6,032 nt of DNA, taken from the NCBI GenBank assembly GCA_023423015.1, contig JAFAGE010000304.1:1-6032 (forward strand), written 5' to 3'. The notes under the pieces were generated by a model that worked only from the letters and a program-made list of their open reading frames with translations, made no database searches and had not been told where the DNA came from. This stretch comes from Bacteroidota bacterium. GTDB lineage: Bacteria; Bacteroidota; Bacteroidia; Chitinophagales; Chitinophagaceae. Of the stretch, positions 1-6,032 are shown piece by piece; within the stretch, counting starts at the first letter, position 1, and every line of letters begins with the position of its first letter. The translations under genes and the position numbers were made by a program.

Positions 1-1092
1 ATCTCCGGGACCATGAAAGGCCGTTCTTACATTAAACCATTCACACAACCTCGCAATCTTCATCGCTGGCGTGATACCGCCTATTTGTGAAACATGCACC
101 CTGATAAAATCGAACCACTGCATCACCATCGGCATTTTAAACTCGTTGATATTGTTGAACAGTTCACCCATGGCAATGGGCACGCTGGTGCTGGTGCGTA
201 GTTGTTTAAACCACTCCATGTTTTCGGGGCTAAAAGGATCTTCAATAAAGAATGGCCTGTATTCTTCCAGTTGTTTGATCATGTTGATGGCATTCATCGG
301 CTGCACACGTTCATGAATGTCGTGCAACAGTTCCAGTTCTTCGCCGCATCTTTTTCTTACACCTTCAAATAATTTTGGAATGGCTTTCAGGTAAGCCGCT
401 TCGCTCATGTACTGGTCTCCCGGGTATCCATAACCGGCTCCTTGAAAATCTGGTGTGGCACTGTTGGCATTAGCTCCGCCATAGCCTCCCTGCTGGATAC
501 GTATGTGGCGAAAACCTTTTGCCTGCAGTTCCTGGACTTTGTCGGCAACGGCAGAAGGATCTTTTCCCTCGGCGTGCGCGTAACAATCGACAGCGAAACG
601 GCTTTTCCCTCCGAGTAATTGATACACGGGCATGTTGGCGCGTTTACCTTTAATGTCCCACAGTGCCTGGTCGAGTCCGCTGATACAATTGTTCAATACA
701 GGTCCGTTACGCCAGTACGAGCTTACATAAAACGATTGCCACATGTCTTCGATATTATCTACGTCTTTTCCCACGCAGAATTCATTCATGTAGCTATTGA
801 TTGCGGCCACAACAGCAACTGCGCGTTGCGTAAACGTTGCGCAACCAAGTCCGTACAATCCCGGTTCACTTGTTTCTACCTTAACCACAACGAGATTGAT
901 TCCATCGGGTGCAGTGGCAATCGCTTTCACATTTTTGATTGTCACCTTCGGCAAACCCTTTTTGTAAGAAGGTGTTTCCTCATCGGTATTAGCTTTAAGA
1001 GAAATTGGTGAGGAAAGCATGCTGAACATGCCTGCTGCGGAGCCGATTGAGATTTTTTTAATGAGATCACGACGATTTTGAAGATTGTTCAT
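1..1092 (-). CDS. Tat-signal enolase-superfamily sugar-acid dehydratase (mannonate/RspA-like), C-terminus cut by window edge
   Basis: The minus-strand frame is open from the ATG at 1092-1090 to base 1 and gives 364 residues without a stop. Residues 7-14 (RRDLIKKI) followed by a short hydrophobic stretch look like a twin-arginine export signal. Residues about 50-165 match the mandelate racemase/muconate-lactonizing N-terminal domain, including YWRNGPV (126-132) and GLDQALWDIKGK (139-150). The C-terminal barrel follows, with the expected magnesium ligands D258 (in HDIHER), E284 (in FIEDPF) and E310 (in AMGELF), the catalytic-type H260, and H360 in HGPGD at the edge. R198 in HIRIQ replaces the usual KxK lysines, as in the mannonate/gluconate dehydratase branch. 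Such enzymes remove water from sugar acids to give 2-keto-3-deoxy acids. The exact substrate cannot be read, because the loop after R198 (about 202-230, Gly/Tyr-rich) is not the one I expect in characterised mannonate dehydratases. Roughly 60-90 residues are probably missing beyond base 1. An export signal is unusual for a family that is mostly cytosolic. Confidence 0.88.
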   Translation of the reverse strand, partial: MNNLQNRRDLIKKISIGSAAGMFSMLSSPISLKANTDEETPSYKKGLPKVTIKNVKAIATAPDGINLVVVKVETSEPGLYGLGCATFTQRAVAVVAAINSYMNEFCVGKDVDNIEDMWQSFYVSSYWRNGPVLNNCISGLDQALWDIKGKRANMPVYQLLGGKSRFAVDCYAHAEGKDPSAVADKVQELQAKGFRHIRIQQGGYGGANANSATPDFQGAGYGYPGDQYMSEAAYLKAIPKLFEGVRKRCGEELELLHDIHERVQPMNAINMIKQLEEYRPFFIEDPFSPENMEWFKQLRTSTSVPIAMGELFNNINEFKMPMVMQWFDFIRVHVSQIGGITPAMKIARLCEWFNVRTAFHGPGD

Positions 1093-1115
1093 GCGACTAG
1101 TGTGTTGGTTAAGGA
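1093..1115. promoter_or_regulatory. 23-bp divergent intergenic gap, presumably with shared or overlapping control sequences
   Basis: Only 23 bases lie between the start codons of the minus-strand dehydratase and the plus-strand cytochrome gene, too few for two separate promoters. At least one promoter must therefore lie inside the opposing coding region, or the plus-strand gene must start later (ATG at 1140). An AAGGA at 1111-1115 touches the ATG at 1116, too close for a normal ribosome binding site. A palindromic TAAATTTA at 1124-1131 resembles the TAnnTTTG element of Bacteroidota promoters on either strand, but it lacks the final G and has no convincing partner element. The regulatory role is inferred from gene geometry alone. 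Confidence 0.3.
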
Positions 1116-3104
1116 ATGTTTAGTAAATTTAAGCACCACATGTTACTGATGATGTTTTGCCGTATAGCCTTTTCAGTTTTTGCCCTATTTTCTTTCACCG
1201 TCGTGTGCAGCCAGGAGCTGCATGATTACGACAAAGTGTTAGTTCCCCTTCTGAACAAACGTTGCTACAGTTGCCACAACACCGGTAAAGATAAAGGTGG
1301 CGTTAACCTTGAAAATTACAAGGAGAAGGATCGCGTTGTGAAAGATGGTGCTCTCTGGCTTAAGGTGGTCGATCAGATCAAAACGCGCCAGATGCCCCCG
1401 AAAGCGGAAGGCACGTTACCTGAAAGGGAATATACTACACTGGTAGATGGAATCAACAGCATTCTTCAAACATCATTGCAGGATCATAATCCCGGCAGGG
1501 TAGTTATACGCCGTCTTAGTCATAACGAGTATCGTTACACGATTCTCGATCTTTTGCAGGTTGATTTTGATGCACGGGCATATTTTCCATCAGATGGATC
1601 CGGTGGTGGTGGATTCGACAACCAGGGCGGGGCATTGTTTTTTACGCCGCTAAAGCTTGAACGTTATTATGATGCGGCCGATTCGATTGTCGGTAAAGTG
1701 TACAATACTCCCGAACTCTGGAAGAGGGTAGTGTCGTTTGAATATTCTCAAACCTGGTACGAACGTTTTATTAACTGGGTGAAATCATTATTCTTCGATG
1801 ATTACAATGAAGTAAACTCACCACATGATGCAGCGGAAACAGTAATGGTACCGTTTGCTACCAAAGCATACCGCCGTTTTTTGAAGGAAGAAGAAAAACA
1901 AAAGCTGGGCAGCCTCTTCACGAAAATCTACACATCTAAAGATAGTATCTCAAATCCACAACGTTTTAATCAAAGCGTTGCAGAAGTGTTTAAGTCGGTA
2001 TTAATTTCTCCCAACTTTCTCTATCGCGTGGAGGAGGAACCTGAAAAACAAGGAGCATACCCTCTGAGTAATTTTGAGGTGGCATCAAGGCTTTCTTATT
2101 TCCTGTGGAGCAGTATGCCGGATGATGAACTTTTCCAGCTTGCTTATGAAGGTAAGCTGCAGGATACGCTTGTGCTGGCTGCGCAGGTGCGAAGAATGCT
2201 CGCCGATCCCAAAGCAAAAAGATTTGCAGAAACATTCTCGACGCAATGGTTAGGCATCACCAAACTGACCGACAATCAGCCATTGGCCGACATGGAAAAA
2301 TACCCGGAGTTTGACATGCCTCTGCGTCTTGCACTGTATCGCGAAACGGTTGAATATTTCTATTATGTACTTACCGGGAGTAAGAACATGCTCGAGCTGA
2401 TCAATAGCAACTACACGTTTGCAAATGAAAAGCTCGCTAACTTTTATGAGCTGGAAGGCGTAAGAGGAGAGGAGTTCAGAAGAGTGACGCTGACCGATTC
2501 AAGCAGGGGTGGAGTGCTGGGCATGGCCGCTGTGTTGAACACAACTTCGTTTCCAAATCGTACAAGTCCCGTTCTCCGTGGTAAATGGGTGCTGGAGCAA
2601 CTGCTAGGTACTTCACCTCCACCGCCTCCGCCAGTGGTTTCGGAACTGACAGAAGACCCGAAAATCCATAGCGAACTCGGACTAAAAACAATATTATTAA
2701 GACACCGCTCCGATCCGGCCTGTTTCTCCTGTCACCAAAAAATGGACCCGCTGGGCCTGGGCCTCGAAAACTTCGACCCTATCGGCAAATGGCGCGTTTC
2801 CTATGGAAAGGCACCGGTGGAAGCACACGGGGTGATGAATGATGGCAGCAGTTTTAACGGACCGAAAGAACTGAAACTGTTGTTGATGAAAGAAAAGGCA
2901 AAGATTGCGAGGAATTTCTCGACAAGGGTGTTATCGTATGCATTGGGACGTTCCACATTGTTTACCGATGAGCCTGCTTTACAAAAACTCGATGCCTGTT
3001 TGCTTGAAAACAATTTCAATCCGGAGTTGTTCCTGATAGAAGTGGTGAAGAGTTATCCTTTCCTGATGAAGCTTAATGATTTTGAACAGAAATCAACCAG
3101 TTAA
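1116..3104 (+). CDS. Exported planctomycete-type di-CxxCH cytochrome protein (DUF1587/1595/1592/1588/1585)
   Basis: This is a complete 662-residue protein. Lysines at 4 and 6 followed by a hydrophobic core (about 9-31) form a Sec-type signal peptide. The ATG at 1116 is preferred over the one at 1140 because it supplies this basic n-region. Residues 40-96 are a PSCyt1-like cytochrome c domain with heme motif C50-x-x-C53-H54 and probable axial Met93 in RQMPPK. The domains then follow the family order: DUF1587 (about 128-192, RRLSHNEYRYTILDLL), DUF1595 (about 240-305), DUF1592 (about 314-440, EVASRLSYFLWSSMPDDEL), DUF1588 (about 463-562) with a six-proline run at 501-506 and a second C536-x-x-C539-H540 followed by MDPLG, and DUF1585 (about 573-648). 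The protein is expected in the periplasm or anchored facing it, moving electrons for an unidentified oxidation. It lies one base upstream of the DUF1552 gene, a recurring partnership. It is somewhat short for the family and has an aromatic-rich linker (about 208-230) where I see no recognisable extra domain. The family call is strong, but the biochemical role is unknown. Confidence 0.93.
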   Translation: MFSKFKHHMLLMMFCRIAFSVFALFSFTVVCSQELHDYDKVLVPLLNKRCYSCHNTGKDKGGVNLENYKEKDRVVKDGALWLKVVDQIKTRQMPPKAEGTLPEREYTTLVDGINSILQTSLQDHNPGRVVIRRLSHNEYRYTILDLLQVDFDARAYFPSDGSGGGGFDNQGGALFFTPLKLERYYDAADSIVGKVYNTPELWKRVVSFEYSQTWYERFINWVKSLFFDDYNEVNSPHDAAETVMVPFATKAYRRFLKEEEKQKLGSLFTKIYTSKDSISNPQRFNQSVAEVFKSVLISPNFLYRVEEEPEKQGAYPLSNFEVASRLSYFLWSSMPDDELFQLAYEGKLQDTLVLAAQVRRMLADPKAKRFAETFSTQWLGITKLTDNQPLADMEKYPEFDMPLRLALYRETVEYFYYVLTGSKNMLELINSNYTFANEKLANFYELEGVRGEEFRRVTLTDSSRGGVLGMAAVLNTTSFPNRTSPVLRGKWVLEQLLGTSPPPPPPVVSELTEDPKIHSELGLKTILLRHRSDPACFSCHQKMDPLGLGLENFDPIGKWRVSYGKAPVEAHGVMNDGSSFNGPKELKLLLMKEKAKIARNFSTRVLSYALGRSTLFTDEPALQKLDACLLENNFNPELFLIEVVKSYPFLMKLNDFEQKSTS

Positions 3105-3105
3105 T

Positions 3106-4485
3106 ATGCAAAAGAAATGGCAAATTTCCCGCAGGAGAATGTTGAAAGGTTTAGGCGCTTGTATCGCACTTCCTTTCCTGGAAGCAATGGCTTTTCCAGG
3201 CTCGGGATACTCAGGTAAGAAATCACCCGTAAGAACGGCATTCCTGTTCATGCCCAATGGCGTGCACCCCGAACACTGGACTCCGAAAACAATCGGCCGG
3301 AATTTTGAATTGACTCGTCAGCTTAAACCGCTTGAGCCGTTCAGGGACGACATTCAGATATTAAGCGAATTGATGAACCATAACTCCATATTTAAAGGAG
3401 CAGATGGACACTACGCAAAATCGGCAAGCCTGCTAACCTGCATGCCCATTAAGCAAACCATTGGAGATAATATTTACGCAGGTGGTGTGTCGGTTGACCA
3501 GGTAATTGCCAACCACGTGGGTAACGAAACATTGTTCCCTTCACTTGAATACGGACTTGACCGTATTACTACAGGTGTTGACATCAACGTAGGGTTTACA
3601 AGATTATACGGTTCAAGCATTTCGTGGAAAACACCTACGCAGCCATTATCGAAAGAAATTGATCCGCGTCTTGCATTCGATCGTTTGTTCCGTCCTTTTG
3701 TTCCGGGCGCGAAAACGAAGAACGACCCGTATAAACAAAGCATTCTCGATGTGGTGCTCGACGATGCGAAGTCGCTCAAAAATAATCTCGGTCGCTCCGA
3801 CCAGGATAAATTATCGGAATACCTGGAATCAATCTATAGTGTTGAAAAGAGATTGTCGAATACAGGTAACCTGGAAAAGTTTGCAGAGAGAATTACTCCC
3901 GATATAAAGAAGGAATTGGTTCGCGTAAACCAGAACATTGATGAATACGTAGAAATGTATGCCGGTGTTGACATTACCGAAAAGACAAGGCTGATGTTCG
4001 ACATTATTACACTTGCTTTCTGGAGCGATGCCAGCCGCGTGAGCACCTTTATGTTCGGAAACTCGGTGAGCAACCGCAACTTTACATTTATTGAAGGTGT
4101 GCATGGAAATCACCACTCCATTTCTCACCACATGAATAAGGAAGAAACCCTCGAAGAATACACGCGCATTTCAGCATGGCATATTGAGCAATACGCATAC
4201 CTGCTCGGCCGCCTGAAAAGCATCAGGGAAGGCGATGGAACGCTCCTCGACCAATCCATGATCATGTTTGTGTCGGACCTGCGCGACGGTAACCGCCATT
4301 CTCCCAAAGATCTGCCGATTGTATTGGCCGGAAAAGGAGGAGGCAAACTGAAAACAGGTCAGAACCTGGTGTTCGCAAAAGAAACGAACCTGGCTAATCT
4401 ATACCTCACAATGATGCACGCCCAGGGAATTTCCGTACCAGGTTTTGCCGATAGCAACAGAACGCTGAGCGAGATCCTGGCTTAA
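3106..4485 (+). CDS. Tat-exported DUF1552 (HxxSHH) protein
   Basis: This is a 459-residue protein. The start at 3106 is chosen because it places SRRRMLKGLG (residues 8-17), a near-consensus twin-arginine motif, close to the N-terminus. It also lies one base after the upstream TAA, as expected for translational coupling. The in-frame ATG at 3076 would add ten residues and overlap the upstream gene. Family hallmarks appear in order: IALPFLEAM (20-28), FLFMPNGVHPEHWTP (46-60), a HYAKSASLLTC segment, SVDQVIA, the HxxSHH signature at H337/S340/H341/H342, and SDLRDGNRHSPKDLP (390-404) followed by the glycine-rich LAGKGGG. DUF1552 has no established reaction that I know of. Clustered histidines and aspartates and export in folded form suggest a metal site assembled in the cytoplasm (inference). 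The gene is very probably co-transcribed with the preceding cytochrome gene and followed by a hairpin at 4508-4528. Length is typical and no truncation or frameshift is seen. Confidence 0.94.
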   Translation: MQKKWQISRRRMLKGLGACIALPFLEAMAFPGSGYSGKKSPVRTAFLFMPNGVHPEHWTPKTIGRNFELTRQLKPLEPFRDDIQILSELMNHNSIFKGADGHYAKSASLLTCMPIKQTIGDNIYAGGVSVDQVIANHVGNETLFPSLEYGLDRITTGVDINVGFTRLYGSSISWKTPTQPLSKEIDPRLAFDRLFRPFVPGAKTKNDPYKQSILDVVLDDAKSLKNNLGRSDQDKLSEYLESIYSVEKRLSNTGNLEKFAERITPDIKKELVRVNQNIDEYVEMYAGVDITEKTRLMFDIITLAFWSDASRVSTFMFGNSVSNRNFTFIEGVHGNHHSISHHMNKEETLEEYTRISAWHIEQYAYLLGRLKSIREGDGTLLDQSMIMFVSDLRDGNRHSPKDLPIVLAGKGGGKLKTGQNLVFAKETNLANLYLTMMHAQGISVPGFADSNRTLSEILA

Positions 4486-4507
4486 GAGTGAAATCCTGGT
4501 AATAAGC

Positions 4508-4533
4508 GGTGCGGTATGTTGCCGCACCATTTT
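4508..4533 (+). terminator. Candidate intrinsic terminator or attenuator after the DUF1552 gene
   Basis: GGTGCGG (4508-4514) and CCGCACC (4522-4528) form a perfect 7-bp GC-rich stem around a 7-base loop. A T-G wobble could shorten the loop to five. A short T run (4530-4533) comes just after it. The hairpin sits 22 bases past the DUF1552 stop and before the next gene's start. The T tract is short, so it may act as partial readthrough, attenuation or 3'-end protection rather than full termination. Confidence 0.6.
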
Positions 4534-4562
4534 GAATATTGTAACTGAACCTAAAACTGACT

Positions 4563-6032
4563 TTGAGAAAAGTATCCGTATCGAAAAAGCAGAAATGGAT
4601 CGCAACCATTCTGATCGTCACTGCCATTCTTTTAGCAGCGCTGCCATTTTATTCCCCGGTAGACATGCCTTACCTGTTGTTGTTCATCGGCAGATTTCAC
4701 CCGATAGTATTGCACTTTCCGATCGTTCTGATTGTACTTGCACTGATACTGGAGATTATGCGGCGATCGTCGTTTATTCGCGGAGCTGATACGCTCGTGC
4801 TGATGATTTTAATAGCAGCAGCCGCTTCTGCATTGCTGGCGATATCTTCGGGCTTCCTGTTGTATTCGTCTGGAGATTATTCAGGCGCATTGATGAACCA
4901 GCATTTCTGGATCGGCGTAATAACAGGTATTTGCATATTATTTACTTCGGCTTTCTTCATCTTTTATCGCAACAATCCGCGCCTGTATCCTTTGTATTTA
5001 GCCGGTTTAGTTATCAGCAATGGTGCTGTAGCTTTTGCAAGTCATCTCGGAGGATCGGTGACGCATGGTGAAGATTATCTCACCGAATACATCCCGATGT
5101 TGTTCAGCAAGGCAGAAACTAAGGAACCGGTTGAACAGTCTGAAATGCTTGTGTACGATCACGTGATGGCTCCGATCTTTGATGCCAAATGTAATAGTTG
5201 TCACAATGATAGCAGGAGCAAGGGGGAATTGTCGATGACCTCTTACGAAAAGATTGTGAAGGGAGGAGAAAGCGAAATACCGGGAATTGTGCCGGGCATA
5301 CCCGACAGCAGTGAGATTTACAAACGCATAATATTACCCGAAGGTCACGCAGATCGGATGCCCCCCGAGGGAAAAGCTCCACTAACGGAGAATGAAACAA
5401 TGCTGCTGCATGCCTGGATCAAATCCGGTGCAAAGAAAGAAATGATGCTGCAGCAGTTGTCGGCCGATACAGGCGTGAAGGTTATTGTAGATGATGTGAT
5501 TCCAACATTATCGCGGTATGAACGAAGGCGCCAGATTGCTGCAAAGCGTGAAGCTGAATTAGAGAAAGAACTCGGGCAGCTGGAGATGGAACTGAATATT
5601 GAAATCAGCCGCGATACTGCTGCTGATGGTGATTATTATATGGTATCGATGAAATTTCCGCCGGCTTCACTCACCGGAAGGCAGTTGAACAGGTTGGACC
5701 CATTTGCAGAAGTATTCAGCAGGTTGAGCCTGGTGTCGAGTGGCATTGAAGACGACGGACTGTATCACATTTCGAAAATGAGCAACGTAACTGCATTGTA
5801 TCTGCAGAAGACGAGGATCAGGGGAAATGGACTTATTCATCTGCAGAAGCTTGATAAGCTTGAGGAGCTGAATCTTTCATACACGAATGTTGATGATAAG
5901 TCGCTGATCGATCTGTTGAAAGTACCCAACCTGCGCAAGGTGTATGTATTTCAGACAAAAGGGTCTCCTGAAATGATTAAAGCGTTGCAGCAATATCGGC
6001 CGGGTTGGGAGATAATAGCGGAGGAGGGGCCG
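4563..6032 (+). CDS. DUF2231-type membrane protein fused to a c-type cytochrome domain, coiled coil and leucine-rich repeats (3' end beyond window)
   Basis: The frame is open from the stop at 4542-4544 to the last base. From TTG 4563 it gives 490 residues with no stop. The next in-frame ATG (4665, residue 35) would remove the first membrane helix. TTG is preferred because the lysine-rich N-terminus plus five helices (about 12-30, 38-65, 76-101, 114-134, 141-160) obey the positive-inside rule and put the C-terminal part in the periplasm, where heme c is attached. DUF2231-like motifs are GRFHPIVLHFPI (43-54) and HLGGSVTHGEDYL (161-173). The cytochrome domain has C210-x-x-C213-H214 and probable axial Met266 in RMPPEGKAPLT. 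A charged coiled coil spans about 318-350. Repeats of the L-x-x-L-x-L-x-x-T type run from about 388 to 465 (ALYLQKTRI, ELNLSYTNV, KVYVFQT). The likely role is a membrane electron carrier linking periplasmic oxidation to the quinone pool or a terminal oxidase, with the repeats binding a partner. Its position 77 bases after the DUF1552 gene suggests functional linkage, with the hairpin possibly tuning its expression. Confidence 0.85.
   Translation, partial: MRKVSVSKKQKWIATILIVTAILLAALPFYSPVDMPYLLLFIGRFHPIVLHFPIVLIVLALILEIMRRSSFIRGADTLVLMILIAAAASALLAISSGFLLYSSGDYSGALMNQHFWIGVITGICILFTSAFFIFYRNNPRLYPLYLAGLVISNGAVAFASHLGGSVTHGEDYLTEYIPMLFSKAETKEPVEQSEMLVYDHVMAPIFDAKCNSCHNDSRSKGELSMTSYEKIVKGGESEIPGIVPGIPDSSEIYKRIILPEGHADRMPPEGKAPLTENETMLLHAWIKSGAKKEMMLQQLSADTGVKVIVDDVIPTLSRYERRRQIAAKREAELEKELGQLEMELNIEISRDTAADGDYYMVSMKFPPASLTGRQLNRLDPFAEVFSRLSLVSSGIEDDGLYHISKMSNVTALYLQKTRIRGNGLIHLQKLDKLEELNLSYTNVDDKSLIDLLKVPNLRKVYVFQTKGSPEMIKALQQYRPGWEIIAEEGP

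Noticed and set aside
71..316. Plus-strand open frame of 81 codons
   Set aside because: It is antisense to the same dehydratase, with no family resemblance.
619..1011. Plus-strand open frame of 130 codons
   Set aside because: It lies wholly antisense to the dehydratase gene, whose minus-strand translation matches the family with all catalytic residues; the plus-strand product is cysteine- and histidine-rich with no recognisable domain.
1197..1211. Lipoprotein signal at Cys31 of the DUF1592 protein
   Set aside because: The residues before the cysteine (TVV) lack the small residue expected at the position just before it in a lipobox, so ordinary signal-peptidase cleavage is more likely.
3076..3105. 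Earlier ATG start for the DUF1552 protein
   Set aside because: It would place ten extra residues before the twin-arginine motif and overlap the upstream gene by 29 bases; the ATG at 3106 gives a standard Tat signal.
3474..3779. Minus-strand open frame of 101 codons
   Set aside because: It is a shadow of the DUF1552 gene, which is continuous and well conserved through this stretch.
4532..4789. Plus-strand open frame overlapping the start of the DUF2231-cytochrome gene
   Set aside because: It is out of frame with the continuous 490-codon reading frame that carries the membrane helices and heme motif, and its own product resembles nothing.
5119..5400. Minus-strand open frame of 93 codons
   Set aside because: It lies antisense to the CxxCH cytochrome domain, and its high Cys/Pro/Arg content is typical of shadow translation.
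5801..5885. Repeated CTGCAGAAG and AAGCTTGA words
   Set aside because: They encode similar positions of the leucine-rich repeats (LQK, KL) and are explained by protein repetition rather than by a DNA element.

Overview
The window looks like a chromosomal segment from a Gram-negative member of the Bacteroidota (a Cytophagales- or Chitinophagaceae-like organism is my best guess). Base composition is mid-GC. Genes begin without clear Shine-Dalgarno sequences at useful spacing. The last gene has the fused architecture of quinol-type membrane segments, a c-type cytochrome domain and leucine-rich repeats that I associate with this phylum. The taxon is inferred from protein style, not from a marker gene. 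Related cytochrome families were first named from Planctomycetes, so a Planctomycetes/Verrucomicrobia-type source cannot be excluded.

Layout: positions 1-1092 (minus strand) hold the first 364 codons of a twin-arginine-signal enolase-superfamily enzyme of the mannonate/sugar-acid dehydratase type, cut off by the window edge. Only 23 bases separate its start codon from the plus-strand start at 1116. From there run a DUF1587/1595/1592/1588/1585 'planctomycete-type' protein with two CxxCH heme motifs (1116-3104) and, one base after its stop, a Tat-exported DUF1552 (HxxSHH) protein (3106-4485). A perfect 7-bp GC-rich hairpin with a short T run follows at 4508-4533. A third plus-strand gene then starts at about 4563 and runs off the end of the window. 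It encodes a five-helix membrane protein of DUF2231 type, followed by a CxxCH cytochrome domain, a coiled coil and leucine-rich repeats.

Working together (inference): all four products are predicted to be exported or membrane-anchored, and three c-type heme motifs occur within two proteins. The simplest reading is a periplasmic oxidation module. DUF1592 and DUF1552 would form a paired redox/metal unit of unknown substrate, and the DUF2231-cytochrome protein would link it to the membrane electron-transport chain. The divergent sugar-acid dehydratase suggests that sugars or sugar acids may be the substrate, but that link rests only on position. There are no RNA genes, mobile elements, CRISPR arrays or large repeats that I can support.
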